This document shows, in pieces, positions 46,310 to 56,027 of a stretch of 64,000 bases of DNA. Numbering within the stretch: position 1 is the stretch's first letter; every line of letters begins with the position of its first letter. Under the pieces are notes generated by a model, which saw only the letters and a program-made list of their open reading frames with translations, was not told the DNA's origin and ran no database searches. Source of the DNA: Legionella shakespearei DSM 23087 (GTDB lineage Bacteria; Pseudomonadota; Gammaproteobacteria; Legionellales; Legionellaceae); the NCBI RefSeq assembly GCF_000373765.1, contig NZ_KB892381.1, positions 197,831 to 261,830 of the forward strand. The letters run 5' to 3'. The position numbers and the translations under genes were made by a program.

Positions 46310-49300
46310 TTCCATTTGATATTCCCAACTATGCCAATGATTATTGGTCAGGTAATAAAGGCCGCAATGGATAGGGAGCCTGGTTCGTTCTGATAAATAG
46401 TAGCCATATTCATTGAGTTGCATTTGATGTTGTTCCAAAGACTCCTGATCTTCTTTACCTGTTTTGAAATCAATAATCCAGAACTTGCCCTGATCTTCAA
46501 AAACCCTGTCGAGGATTCGAGTGGCTAATTTATTTTGATGCGCTACCAGTAACTCATATTCATTGCATTCTTGTTCATGTTTTGAAAGTATCCATAAACC
46601 TCGAGGGTCTCGAAACATACGGGTAATCTGGTCTTTAATCTGTTCCAGGATTAATCCCTGGCTTTCATTATCAAAGCCGAGGCTGATGCATTCCTGCTGG
46701 ACCAGATTCCAGGGAATTTGCTCCAGACTTGCAGGATGATGGTCACAAATCCACTGCAAAAGCCGATGGCAAATGATTCCGGTTTCGCGTGATATCCCCG
46801 TTTTTACATCGATCTTTTGTTTGTTGGGATTAAAATTCAAAGCCACAGGAATATTTTGATAAAAATCCAGGGGTAGTTTACTGAGTGCAGGCAGTGAGTT
46901 TTCCGTGAGTTCTGCAGTTTCTTCCGCATCATGTTGGCTAAACTCCTGATGCTTTAACATGCAGCGGAACGAATTTTTAGAGTTTCTTCCCGAGCTGTCA
47001 AATAAATACAGGCGCGATTTGGCACGCGTTGCTGCTACATAAAGCACTCTTTGCGCTTCATAATTATTTTTTTCTTCATCCAGTTGTGTCAGATAATCAT
47101 ACAAAGGACAGTGTTCCTGATGAGCTCCTTTGAGAGGAGAAACCAGTAATAGGCTATCCTGATGTTCAGTGGGTAATTTGAGCCACCGCAGCATGGATTC
47201 GTCACTTTGATTTTGCCGCGAGCCTAAGCCTGGTAAAAATACAGTATCAAACTCCAGTCCTTTGGATTTATGAATGGTCATGATCTGCACAGGGGAGGGG
47301 GTGACTTGTTGTGAATACAATTTATTCAATTCGCTAACGAACTCGTTCATATCGGGCAAACGACCATTCAGTTCGTAACGGTCAAGCAATACCCATAATT
47401 GTTCCAGATCAACACGCTGGTAATGGTTTAAAATTTTATCTGCATGCAGTTGTTTCAAGGTGTTGAGTACCCACTCGGACAAGCGAGTCTGGTAACGCTG
47501 GGTCAACGCCTGATGCATGACCTGAGTAAAAAAACGTGCCCGTGTTCTGCCCTCATCGCTTAAACCTGCAATGTGTTCCAGTTGCAATAAAGAGCTGTAT
47601 ATTGATTTGTATTGGTTATGCTGGGCAATTAAATGAAGATCCGTTATTCCAAGGCCACAATAAGGCCCGCGCAAAACTGACAACCAGGACAATCTGTTGC
47701 CCGGATTCAACAAAGCCTGAGTCAAAGACCAGACATCTCGCAGGTGAACCAGATTCGCCAGTAAATCAATATCAGAACCTTGATAGGGAATATTGTTTTG
47801 GCGAAGAAGGGTGATAATATCAACCAGCTGAGTGCGCGAGCGCACTAAAATAGCCAGACTTTGTTGCGGATTTGTTGTTAATTCATGTTCTATAAGCTGA
47901 ATGATGCATTGCGCTTCCTGTTCTTTGCTTTTAAATGCCACCGCATGAATGGCAGAGTGTTCATCGCCTTTAATTATATTGACTGAAGGATGAAAAGAAA
48001 CGGCTCCGGATTCAATATCAACCTGTTGGGGAAATACTTTGCTGAACTGGGCGTTGACCCAATTGACTATAGTTTCTGTAGAGCGGAAATTGCAACGCAA
48101 CTCAAGCGATTGTAAACGGACTGGACCTATGCCCTGTTCTTTAGCACGGAAAAACAACCCTACCTCAGCCTGGCGGAAGCGGTAAATGGATTGCATGGGG
48201 TCGCCTACGATAAACAGCGTCTTTCCATCATCGTTTTGCCAGCCTTGAACCAATTTTTCCAGTAATTCAAATTGGGTGATGGACGTGTCCTGAAATTCAT
48301 CCACTAATAAATGATGGATGGCATTATCCAGATACAGAGCCAAATCGGCAGGATTATCAGCATCACCCAATGCGGAAAGCGCCTGTTGCGCTATACCTGT
48401 AAAATCAATTTCATTCTGTTCGCTGAAAATCAGGTGCAGATGGCCTACTAACAGGGGAAGCAAAAGAAAAAGTGCCTGTAAGACATCCCATTGCCCGGGA
48501 TCGTATTCAGGGTTTGGCAGATTGCTGGTTTGTAACAAGGCATCAAGAAATTCAGGGTATTCGTTTAATTGTTCCAGCAGCGCACTACTTTCTGATTTTA
48601 AGCGTTTGAATTCTTCAGCAGAACAGTCGCTTTTATTTAAACCTACATGATGATCAAAACTCTTGCGCAAACCGTTATCACTACCAAGCACCAAATGGCA
48701 AAGGGCTTTTGCTGTATCCTGATTTGATTGTTGGAAATCATACCAGTCTTTCAATAGGTATCGCTTCGAATCCGGCTTATTTTCTATGGTCGCCAGTTCT
48801 CGCGACAGTTGCACCAGTTCAGCTGCCAGATTTACAGGAAGGCTTTTTTTAAAACGATTTAATTCGTGTTGTTCGATATGACGCAATGCCTGCTCAAACA
48901 GCGCTTTATCTTGCGCTTTGGCCTGAAATAAAGGCGACAGCCATTGATCTCTTTGGCTCAGGAGGTTTTTGAACAGGGATATTAAGCGATCTTGCCTGTT
49001 ATCCAGGTGTAAGAGCAGGGTTTTTATCGCCTGTTGGTATTCAGGTGTTTCTATAGCAAAGCTAATGCATTGGCGTGCTGCTCTGACATAATAGTTATCT
49101 GGCTTATCGGTAATCTGTGAATAGGCAATTTGCTTTTCCAGTAAAGGAATAGCCTGGTTAATCATCTGGCAAAGGGAATCGATGGTAATAATTTTCAGTC
49201 TATTGGGTTGCTGCAGCAAATCCCAGTTAAAGGCCTCACTGCGTTTAAGAGCCTGACCTGCAAAATCCAGAGTTTTTTGCTGATGAGGACTTGCAGCCTG

Positions 49301-49534
49301 GTGATTGCTTGCAGCCTGTTGTAAGGCGATCACAATCCGTTCGCGCATTTCGCTGGCTGCTTTACGGGTAAAGGTCAAAGCAACGATTTGCTCGGGGGCA
49401 GTCACCGTACTTAACAGGCGCAAATAGCGTTGGGTCAGTATTTCCGTTTTACCAGAACCGGCCGGTGCCTGAACTATAAAAGAAGAGCCTGGGTCAGTAG
49501 CCAGGCTCCTTTGCTCTCCATCAATCAGTGTCAT
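46283..49534 (-). CDS. AddA/RecB-like helicase-nuclease
   Basis: 1083 residues, SF1A helicase plus C-terminal nuclease. Walker A QAPAGSGKTEIL (about 23-34), 'ALTFTRKAASEMRERI', VDEFQDTSITQFELL (motif II), VGDPMQSIYRFRQAEV (motif III), 'MTIHKSKGLEFDTVFLPGLG' (V) and 'RVLYVAATRAKSRL' (VI). The C-terminus holds a PD-(D/E)XK nuclease core: 'ILDRVFEDQGKFWIIDFKTG', about 1023-1042. Likely processes double-strand breaks. No AddB-type gene is in the window. Four bases after lysAC, same strand. The last four residues (LPLS) are encoded by an inserted C element. Confidence 0.88.
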   Translation of the reverse strand: MTLIDGEQRSLATDPGSSFIVQAPAGSGKTEILTQRYLRLLSTVTAPEQIVALTFTRKAASEMRERIVIALQQAASNHQAASPHQQKTLDFAGQALKRSEAFNWDLLQQPNRLKIITIDSLCQMINQAIPLLEKQIAYSQITDKPDNYYVRAARQCISFAIETPEYQQAIKTLLLHLDNRQDRLISLFKNLLSQRDQWLSPLFQAKAQDKALFEQALRHIEQHELNRFKKSLPVNLAAELVQLSRELATIENKPDSKRYLLKDWYDFQQSNQDTAKALCHLVLGSDNGLRKSFDHHVGLNKSDCSAEEFKRLKSESSALLEQLNEYPEFLDALLQTSNLPNPEYDPGQWDVLQALFLLLPLLVGHLHLIFSEQNEIDFTGIAQQALSALGDADNPADLALYLDNAIHHLLVDEFQDTSITQFELLEKLVQGWQNDDGKTLFIVGDPMQSIYRFRQAEVGLFFRAKEQGIGPVRLQSLELRCNFRSTETIVNWVNAQFSKVFPQQVDIESGAVSFHPSVNIIKGDEHSAIHAVAFKSKEQEAQCIIQLIEHELTTNPQQSLAILVRSRTQLVDIITLLRQNNIPYQGSDIDLLANLVHLRDVWSLTQALLNPGNRLSWLSVLRGPYCGLGITDLHLIAQHNQYKSIYSSLLQLEHIAGLSDEGRTRARFFTQVMHQALTQRYQTRLSEWVLNTLKQLHADKILNHYQRVDLEQLWVLLDRYELNGRLPDMNEFVSELNKLYSQQVTPSPVQIMTIHKSKGLEFDTVFLPGLGSRQNQSDESMLRWLKLPTEHQDSLLLVSPLKGAHQEHCPLYDYLTQLDEEKNNYEAQRVLYVAATRAKSRLYLFDSSGRNSKNSFRCMLKHQEFSQHDAEETAELTENSLPALSKLPLDFYQNIPVALNFNPNKQKIDVKTGISRETGIICHRLLQWICDHHPASLEQIPWNLVQQECISLGFDNESQGLILEQIKDQITRMFRDPRGLWILSKHEQECNEYELLVAHQNKLATRILDRVFEDQGKFWIIDFKTGKEDQESLEQHQMQLNEYGYYLSERTRLPIHCGLYYLTNNHWHSWEYQMEATADLPLS

Positions 49535-49538
49535 GTAA

Positions 49539-52100
49539 TCAGTCCAGAACCACTTCTTCCGCCGGTGGCCTCAAATTGTAATGCGAACTCATGCAATGGC
49601 CATAAGCTCCGGTATTGGCAATTAACAGAATGTCGCCTTCTTTGGTGACTGGCAATAATCTGTCGTATCCCAGCGTATCTCCAGACTCACAAATAGGCCC
49701 TACAATATGCGAAAAGCCTACTTTTTCGTCATGAAGACGGCTTAGATTAACAATCTCATGATAGGCACCATACAAAGAAGGTCTGATCAGTGAGTTCATT
49801 CCAGTATCAATACCGATAAATTTCACTTTGCCTTTTTCTTTGCATTGGGTTACTTTTGCCAGAATGACGCCGCTTTCTGCCACAAAATATCGTCCTGGTT
49901 CAAGCCAGATTTGTAAGTGAGGATAACGTGCCTTTACTGCCAGCAGGGATGCATCCAGAGAAGCAAAATCCAAAGGGTGCTGGCCTGGTTTTTCAACAAT
50001 ACCCAAACCGCCACCCAGATTAATTGAGTGTACTTCTGTAAATTGATCGGTCAGGGATGCCAGCATCAATGCGGTTTGTTGCCAGAGTTCAGGGGTTAAG
50101 ATCCCGCTTCCTGAGTGAGCGTGCAGTCCGATAACCTTAATGTTATGCTGCTGTGTCAGGGACAGGATCTGTCCAATATCAGCTTGCGTGATACCAAATT
50201 TCGATTCATTACCACCCGTTGATACATGCTTGTGATGGCCGGCACCAGTACCTGGATCAATGCGTACAATCACATCACGGTTCTTAAAGAGTTCAGGCCA
50301 ATATTCCAGAGGATAAAGGCTGTCTATAGTGACATAGCATCCTACAGAAAGCGCATATTCATATTCTGTTTTCGGAGCAAAATTGGGGGTGAATAAAATA
50401 CGCTTTCTATCTATGTTGGGGAAAAGCTCCAACACCAGATTTAATTCCTGAATAGAAACACACTCAAAGCCTATCCCCTCCTGTTCCAGGGTTTTTAAAA
50501 TGGAAGGATAGGGATTGGCCTTAATCGCATAAAACAGTGAATCAATAGACTTCAAAGCAGCTAATTGTCTGGCTCTATTAGCCTGAGTAGGGCTATGATA
50601 GACATAACAGGGCGAATGCATGCTGCTGGTCGTAAGCAGACGATCGCGTTCGGTTTCCCACCAGGGAACAGGACGTGCACTGGGTTTACCGAATTCTTCA
50701 TGCCAGCTTTTTGAGTAATAAAAAATTTGTGGGTTACTTTCTATCAGCAGGTGATGCAGCTTTTGACAGAGTTTGTCTGCCTGAGATTCGTCCACCACAA
50801 ACGTCAGGTTTAAATCATTAGAAGCCAGGGACATCAGATACACTTGCTTTGCATCAAAAACTTCCAAAGCTGGGCCAAGATGAGGCAGAACGGTTCTGAT
50901 ATGATGTCCAACCAGACTGACTGCACTACAGGGTTCTATCAGTTTGGCACGACCGAACTGATTCAGTTCTTCGAGCAACACATTAATGGCGGCACGGTCA
51001 TGCAGCTTTACGTTATTATCCAGCGACATGGTGACGTTAAATTCAGAGGATGAAAGCAAGTCAACCGAAAAACCATGCTTTTTAAAGGAGGCGAAGACGT
51101 CAGCCAGGAAGCCAACCTGTTGCCACATGTTCAGGGTATCTATAGAGATAAGTAAAATACTGTGTTTTACCTGAATGGATTTAATCAAAGGAGCTGATTC
51201 ATCAATATCTTTGGTAATCAGCGTTCCTGAATGTTCTGGCATTTGAGTAAATTTTACTGACATGGGGATATTGGCGCGGCGCACCGGCGGAATACAATTA
51301 GGGTGAAGTACTTTTGCCCCCATCGAAGCAATTTCCTGAGCCTCATCATAATTCAGTTGTTTTAATAAGCGCGCATGCGGCAGTTGATGAGGATTGGCTG
51401 TATAAATGCCAGGAACATCAGTCCATATTTCACAGGATGCTGCCTGTAATTTTCCTGCCAGAAGGGCGGCTGAGGTATCTGAACCTCCACGGCCTAACAA
51501 AACGGTTTCACCATGTGGGTTGGATGCGAAAAAACCTTGGGTGATGACGGCCTGTGCCCCACTGCTTAAAAACTTCTCAACTAATTGTGAATCATATTCG
51601 CTGTCGCAGCGGGCGGAGAGATAATTTACTGCTTCGCCGCCAAGAGCAGGGGTGCTGACTAAAAGCTCCCGGGCATCTTGCCAAAGGCAATGGATTCCCC
51701 GATTGTTTAGAAACTCATGGCCAAGTCTGGTCATCATCAACTCTCCCATACTCAAAATCTGGGCATGGGTTTTAGCCGGTGCCTGTTTCAACAGAGCTAT
51801 TCCGGTGAGCCATTGTTGCAGTTGATGCAGATCCTGGGCAATAAGTTCAGGATTGACTTCCAGAGATTCAGCAAGATTCAGGTGACTGTTGCGTATATCG
51901 GTATAAATGCCTTGATGTTCATCTAACAGAGCGGCTTCTATCGCTTTTTCAAGTTTGTTCGAAATTTGGGTCAAAGCGGAACAGACAATTACCGGCTGCA
52001 CTCCTGTTGTAAGGTGCTTTTTGGTAATTGCAGCAATATTGTTCCAGGTGCTCCTGGTAGAAACACTGGTGCCGCCAAATTTCGTCACTATATGTTGCAT
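49539..52100 (-). CDS. lysAC: Bifunctional aspartate kinase / diaminopimelate decarboxylase
   Basis: 853 residues from the ATG at 52100, with GGAA upstream. Residues 1-440: aspartokinase with 'IVTKFGGTSVSTRSTWNNIA', VLLGRGGSDTSAALLAGKLQ and ACT domains ('FKKHGFSVDLLSSSEFNVTM'). Residues 455-853: PLP-dependent decarboxylase with 'SLFYAIKANPYPSILKTLEQ' (PLP Lys), GLHAHSGSGI, 'INLGGGLGIVEKPGQHPL' and a late PICESGDTLGYDRLLP. It joins the first and last steps of lysine synthesis in one chain, as known in Xanthomonas and Legionella. Confidence 0.94.
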   Translation of the reverse strand: MQHIVTKFGGTSVSTRSTWNNIAAITKKHLTTGVQPVIVCSALTQISNKLEKAIEAALLDEHQGIYTDIRNSHLNLAESLEVNPELIAQDLHQLQQWLTGIALLKQAPAKTHAQILSMGELMMTRLGHEFLNNRGIHCLWQDARELLVSTPALGGEAVNYLSARCDSEYDSQLVEKFLSSGAQAVITQGFFASNPHGETVLLGRGGSDTSAALLAGKLQAASCEIWTDVPGIYTANPHQLPHARLLKQLNYDEAQEIASMGAKVLHPNCIPPVRRANIPMSVKFTQMPEHSGTLITKDIDESAPLIKSIQVKHSILLISIDTLNMWQQVGFLADVFASFKKHGFSVDLLSSSEFNVTMSLDNNVKLHDRAAINVLLEELNQFGRAKLIEPCSAVSLVGHHIRTVLPHLGPALEVFDAKQVYLMSLASNDLNLTFVVDESQADKLCQKLHHLLIESNPQIFYYSKSWHEEFGKPSARPVPWWETERDRLLTTSSMHSPCYVYHSPTQANRARQLAALKSIDSLFYAIKANPYPSILKTLEQEGIGFECVSIQELNLVLELFPNIDRKRILFTPNFAPKTEYEYALSVGCYVTIDSLYPLEYWPELFKNRDVIVRIDPGTGAGHHKHVSTGGNESKFGITQADIGQILSLTQQHNIKVIGLHAHSGSGILTPELWQQTALMLASLTDQFTEVHSINLGGGLGIVEKPGQHPLDFASLDASLLAVKARYPHLQIWLEPGRYFVAESGVILAKVTQCKEKGKVKFIGIDTGMNSLIRPSLYGAYHEIVNLSRLHDEKVGFSHIVGPICESGDTLGYDRLLPVTKEGDILLIANTGAYGHCMSSHYNLRPPAEEVVLD

Positions 52101-52420
52101 AATAAATTTCCGCTCAAAATTAAAACACAGTAGCATGGACTAAAGTGTCTGTACAAGTAGTTAAGTTGAGTTATGGCTCAGAAATCAATATTTTACATCA
52201 ACTACAGATTAAATGTGGATAACCTGTCGGTATTAAATGGGCATGATGGCCTTATTGAGGTCACTGTGGTTTAAATATCATTACTTATTGAATCTATTAA
52301 CAAAAAATTGTCAAGAAACATTTGAATTAAGATTAAATTACTTTATTATCGAATGTAGCTTTTCAAACAGTAATTGTTTTTGAATTACAATTTTTAAATT
52401 AACGAGTGTGGAGTGAAAAC
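52101..52420. other. Intergenic region upstream of the FadL-type gene
   Basis: 320 bp, AT-rich, without palindromic repeats. TTGTCA (about 52309) followed by GATTAA at about 17 bp is a weak promoter candidate for the gene at 52421. Nothing else recognised. Confidence 0.4.
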
Positions 52421-53875
52421 ATGCACAAACCCCTAAGAACGCTTGTCAGTGCTGCTGTTATTGGAGTTCTGGCTACCAGTGCCGCCCATGCCGGTGGTTT
52501 TTCTTTGTATACCGAGAGCAGCCCCGCTGCAACAGGAAACTTTGGCGCAGGTATTGCTGCTGAAGGTGGAGATGCATCTATTGGATGGTATAACCCTGCT
52601 GGTCTGGTCCTGATTCAGGAACAACAAGCTGTCTTTGGTGGTGTTGGTGTGTTCCCTAAAGCGGAATTAAGTGGTGTTAGTACTTTCCGTGGTCCCGCAG
52701 CTAATTTGCCAGCGTACACCCAGTCATTCACCGGCCTTAATGGTGGAGAAAACGCCTTTGTTCCAGCGTTCCATTACGCATTACCTTTAGGTGAAAATGC
52801 CACTTTTGGTTTAAGTATGGTTTCTCCTTTTGGTCTATCTACAGACTGGGGAATTGATTCACCAGTACGTTATCAGGCTACTTATACGGAGTTGATTACT
52901 ACTAACGTTTCTCCTGAAATTGGTGGAAAATTGACTGAGAATTTCTCTCTGGGAGCTGGTCTGGATTTGCAATTTGCGCGTGTTAAATTCAATCGCGTAC
53001 TGGGTCTGCCTACTCTTTATGGAAATCCGTTAGCTATTCCTGAAAGCAGTAGTGCTATGGGAGCTGATTCCTTGAGTTACAATAAAGGTCATTCCTTTGG
53101 TGTGGGTTTTCATGCAGGTGTTTTGGCTATGTCTACCGACAAGCACACTCGTGTTGGTTTGAATTACCAATCCAAAATGAAACATACCTTTCATGGTTAT
53201 AGCCGTCTGAGTGGGCGTTTGGCTGGTACTAGTGGTAATGTTTTTATGCCAGCTACTCTTGATCCTACCTCTATTAGCCGTTCTAATGAACTAACAAGTA
53301 ACAATATAGAATTGCCTGATGTAGTTACTTTGAGTGCTTACCGTGATGTGAATGAGAAACTGGCGTTATTAGGCTCTGTGGTATACACAGGCTGGGGAGT
53401 GTTCAAGACAATTCAGTTGAATAATGTTCAGGCTCCTGCTGTTTCTAATGGTGCGATCACTCCTTTGGGGACTTTGAGTCAAGCACATGCTAATTCTACT
53501 TCAACACAAAATTATAAAGACGCGTGGCGTTTTGCAGTGGGTGCGAACTATCATCTGAATCCTCAGTGGATGTTGAGAGTCGGTGGTGGTTATGATGCTA
53601 CGCCTACTAATGACGTTGACAGAGACGTGCGTTTACCTGATACTGATCGTTGGGCTCTTTCTGTTGGTGCCCATTATCAGATGAAGCCAAATATTGGTAT
53701 TGATGTCGGATATACCCATTTGTTCGCAGCAAGCAATCCTACTATTAATAAAACGGATGCAATTACCTCAACATCTAGTTATGGTGTAGTAGCTGATGGC
53801 AAAGCAAGAGCTGATCTGGTTGGTATACAAGCAGTGTGGACTATGGATCACGTAATGCCACAACCAACCAAGTAA
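52421..53875 (+). CDS. FadL/OMPP1-family outer-membrane channel
   Basis: 484 residues from the ATG at 52421, with GTGGAGTG upstream. Signal peptide ending SAAHA. The mature N-terminus 'GGFSLYTESSPAATGNFGAG' forms the FadL hatch, and 'ASIGWYNPAGLVLI' has the NPAG signature. A 14-strand beta-barrel pattern follows, ending 'ADLVGIQAVWTM'. FadL family members carry long-chain fatty acids or hydrophobic compounds across the outer membrane. Monocistronic; an intrinsic terminator follows. Confidence 0.9.
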   Translation: MHKPLRTLVSAAVIGVLATSAAHAGGFSLYTESSPAATGNFGAGIAAEGGDASIGWYNPAGLVLIQEQQAVFGGVGVFPKAELSGVSTFRGPAANLPAYTQSFTGLNGGENAFVPAFHYALPLGENATFGLSMVSPFGLSTDWGIDSPVRYQATYTELITTNVSPEIGGKLTENFSLGAGLDLQFARVKFNRVLGLPTLYGNPLAIPESSSAMGADSLSYNKGHSFGVGFHAGVLAMSTDKHTRVGLNYQSKMKHTFHGYSRLSGRLAGTSGNVFMPATLDPTSISRSNELTSNNIELPDVVTLSAYRDVNEKLALLGSVVYTGWGVFKTIQLNNVQAPAVSNGAITPLGTLSQAHANSTSTQNYKDAWRFAVGANYHLNPQWMLRVGGGYDATPTNDVDRDVRLPDTDRWALSVGAHYQMKPNIGIDVGYTHLFAASNPTINKTDAITSTSSYGVVADGKARADLVGIQAVWTMDHVMPQPTK

Positions 53876-53889
53876 CTTTAGTAGTAAGT

Positions 53890-53921
53890 AAAAAAAACCA
53901 CGCTGATGCGTGGTTTTTTTT
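53890..53921 (+). terminator. Intrinsic terminator after the FadL-type gene
   Basis: aaaaaaaaccacgc, a 4 nt loop tgat, gcgtggtttttttt. Perfect 14 bp stem with a U8 tail, 15 nt after the stop. The A-run on the other side could allow function on both strands. Confidence 0.92.
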
Positions 53922-53974
53922 GCTAATTAATTATGCTGCAAGCCAGTTGCTTGCAATTGAGCTTTCTACACACT

Positions 53975-54061
53975 CCGATCTACGTCGTCCTGAGCGCGGT
54001 ATTGTGCCAATATTTGGAGATCCTTCGCACAAAAAGACGCGCTCAGGACGACGTAGATCGG
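53975..54061. repeat. Family B palindrome with one arm mostly deleted
   Basis: Left side ccgatctacgtcgtcctgag cgcg jumps straight to gtattgtgccaatatttgga; the right arm (gatccttcgcacaaaaagac gcgctcaggacgacgtagat) is complete. About 28 bp of the left arm and loop are missing. Confidence 0.88.
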
Positions 54062-54095
54062 GTAAGGGTTAAGATAGGCAGAAGAGACAGCAGAT

Positions 54096-54152
54096 GTAGC
54101 CCGGTCTGCTTGCAGCCGGGATCGAAGTGGCACTCATCCCGGCAGCAAGCAG
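54096..54152. repeat. Family A1 palindrome, right half truncated
   Basis: gtagcccggtctgcttgcag ccgggatcgaagtggca at the left; the right half is only atcccggcagcaagcag. Confidence 0.85.
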
Positions 54153-54203
54153 CTCCCTCTTCTACACATCTCTGAGAACACAATCTGGGATTGACTCCCA
54201 CCT

Positions 54204-54230
54204 TCCTCAGCTTGTCCGAGGGATCCAGGG
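54204..54230. repeat. Family C half-unit, diverged
   Basis: tcctcagcttgtccgaggga tccaggg. The ccgcgg/ccgcgg pairing of other C halves is replaced by cctc/gagg around the same gcttgtcc loop, again keeping a stem. Confidence 0.6.
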
Positions 54231-54267
54231 CTTCAGGAAAGAAACACAGTCCCTGCCAGTATAACTG

Positions 54268-54360
54268 TTCCGCTTCCTGACGGTCGCGGCTCGGTTTTCG
54301 GTGCACGATGAAGTCAATACGAACGCACGAAAACCGAGCCGCGACCGTCAGGAAGCGGAA
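54268..54360. repeat. Family E palindrome, copy 2
   Basis: Perfect 33 bp arms: ttccgcttcctgacggtcgc ggctcggttttcg (54268-54300) and its complement at 54328-54360, around a 27 nt loop. Confidence 0.93.
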
Positions 54361-54392
54361 TTTTTGTTGCGGCACAGAGCCTGATTTAGTGC

Positions 54393-54459
54393 GTAGCCCG
54401 GTCTGCTTGCAGCCGGGATCAAAGTGGCACAATTCCCGGCTGCAAGCAGACCGGGCTAC
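54393..54459. repeat. Family A1 palindrome, full inverted pair
   Basis: gtagcccggtctgcttgcag ccgggatcaaagtggcacaa, then ttcccggctgcaagcagacc gggctac. Perfect 26 bp arms. Confidence 0.93.
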
Positions 54460-54491
54460 GCTCACTTCTTGTTGTGCTCTTAGGAAAAATC

Positions 54492-54890
54492 TTATTCCGC
54501 ATCTTTAGTAATAGTTGCTTCACCAGGACCATTAACGGTCAAAGTGTAACCATTTCCAGATATCTTTTGAGGAGTGATTGTTCCACTATCCAGATGCATT
54601 GAAACATAACCTATATCCACTGGCGTAGCAGTATTAGTAGCCATTTTAATTAATGCAGAGCATTTGCCTGCAGAGGTGTGTCCATAACAGGCTATTCGAA
54701 CCATATTCCAGGGAACCTGACGGGTTGAATGTGCCTTGGTGGGATGAGGTGATGGAATAGTGCCTGCAACGTAGGCATTGGATTCAACATCAGTATTGTT
54801 ATGAGTAGTTAAAAAAGCTGGAACTGCCAAAGCGCTGGCGGCACTTAGACTTAAAGCTAAAGCCGATATACTTTTAAGCATTGAATTCAT
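54492..54890 (-). CDS. Small secreted protein, unknown function
   Basis: 132 residues; GGAGAACTGA precedes the ATG. Signal peptide MNSMLKSISALALSLSAASA ending at ALA. The mature part has two cysteines ('IACYGHTSAGKCSALIKMAT'), probably a disulfide, and a beta-rich C-terminus ('NGYTLTVNGPGEATITKDAE'). DsbA2 is a plausible catalyst of the bond. No family recognised. Monocistronic between repeats and hemB. Confidence 0.72.
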   Translation of the reverse strand: MNSMLKSISALALSLSAASALAVPAFLTTHNNTDVESNAYVAGTIPSPHPTKAHSTRQVPWNMVRIACYGHTSAGKCSALIKMATNTATPVDIGYVSMHLDSGTITPQKISGNGYTLTVNGPGEATITKDAE

Positions 54891-55033
54891 TCAGTTCTCC
54901 ATCGATATTATAATAATTAATTTAAGACAAATCTTTTTAACTATAGGGGATTGTGCTTCCTTCGGCAAGACAAAAGACTTGCAGAAGGTGTTTTGTGGTT
55001 TTTATTTGTTGCACAATGAGTTATTATTGTCCA

Positions 55034-56017
55034 TTATTGCATCAATAATCGAGCAACGTCCTTGGCAAAATAAGTGATAATAAAATCAGCTCCAGCTCTT
55101 TTTATCGCCGTTAAGCTCTCTAAAATAGCTTGATCTTCATTGATAAGATGATTTTCTGCCGCACATTTTATCATGGAATACTCACCGCTTACCTGATAAG
55201 CGCAAAGAGGGATTTCAGTAAACTGCTGTTTCAGTTTGCTGATGATATCCAAATAAAATCCGGCAGGCTTTACCATGATCATGTCAGCCCCTTCTTCCAG
55301 ATCCAGAGCCGTTTCACGAACGGCTTCTTCGCTGTTGGCAGGATCCATTTGATAGGCTTTACGGTCGCCAAATTGAGGGGCGCCCTGAGCTGCCTCCCTG
55401 AATGGACCATAAAGACAAGAGCAGTATTTGGCGCTGTAGCTTAGAATAGGGATGTGCTGATATCCTGCATTATCCAAAGCAGCCCTGATTGCTGCAACCA
55501 TTCCATCCGTCATACCACTAGGGGCTACCCAATCAGCACCTGCCTTGGCATGGCTCACGGCTTGCTTTCCTAATAAATCCAGAGTTTTGTCATTATCTAT
55601 ACGTTCACCTTGTAATACGCCACAGTGTCCATGGTCGGTGTATTCACAAAAGCAAAGATCAGTAATAATCACTATATCTTTATTTACCGAACGAATTTTT
55701 TTGACTGCCTTTTGAATAATTCCATGATCATTAAATGACTCACTGCCGCAAGCATCCTTATGGGCCGGTATACCGAACAGTAAGACGGCAGGAATACCCA
55801 AACTGCTTAAGGTCTGAATTTCTTCAGATAAAGAATCAAGCGGTAGTTGAAATTGGCCAGGCATGGCCTTAATTTCTTTAGCTTCGCTCAGTTCTTCGCT
55901 GATGAACAAAGGAGCAATAAACTGTTGTGGATGTAAACGGGTTTCTCGCATCAACGCCCGTGACATAGGACTTCTTCTTAACCGGGTTAATCTCAAGGGT
56001 AGGTTATATTCACTCAT
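55034..56017 (-). CDS. hemB: Delta-aminolevulinic acid dehydratase (porphobilinogen synthase)
   Basis: 327 residues. Metal site 'DLCFCEYTDHGHCGVLQG' (about 120-137, zinc-type Cys set); 'YSAKYCSCLYGPFREAAQGA' (about 194-213) with the first Schiff-base region; 'GADMIMVKPAGFYLDIISKL' (about 243-262) with the catalytic Lys. Condenses two ALA to porphobilinogen in haem synthesis. Ten bases after tamB on the same strand, probably co-transcribed from mutS or tamA. Confidence 0.96.
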   Translation of the reverse strand: MSEYNLPLRLTRLRRSPMSRALMRETRLHPQQFIAPLFISEELSEAKEIKAMPGQFQLPLDSLSEEIQTLSSLGIPAVLLFGIPAHKDACGSESFNDHGIIQKAVKKIRSVNKDIVIITDLCFCEYTDHGHCGVLQGERIDNDKTLDLLGKQAVSHAKAGADWVAPSGMTDGMVAAIRAALDNAGYQHIPILSYSAKYCSCLYGPFREAAQGAPQFGDRKAYQMDPANSEEAVRETALDLEEGADMIMVKPAGFYLDIISKLKQQFTEIPLCAYQVSGEYSMIKCAAENHLINEDQAILESLTAIKRAGADFIITYFAKDVARLLMQ

Positions 56018-56027
56018 GTTTCATTGC

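Larger units (their letters stand above)
53922..54491. other. 570 bp repeat-built intergenic region
   Basis: In order: B (internally deleted), A1 (truncated), decayed C half, E, A1. A minus-strand frame of 140 codons and several plus-strand frames cross these repeats but have no start signal or coding character, so no gene is called. Confidence 0.75.

Noticed and set aside
54043..54465. Minus-strand open frame of 140 codons
   Set aside because: It runs through A1, E and A1 palindromes; the amino acids are translations of repeats (CSRELCHFDPGCKQTGL appears in several such frames). No ribosome-binding site.
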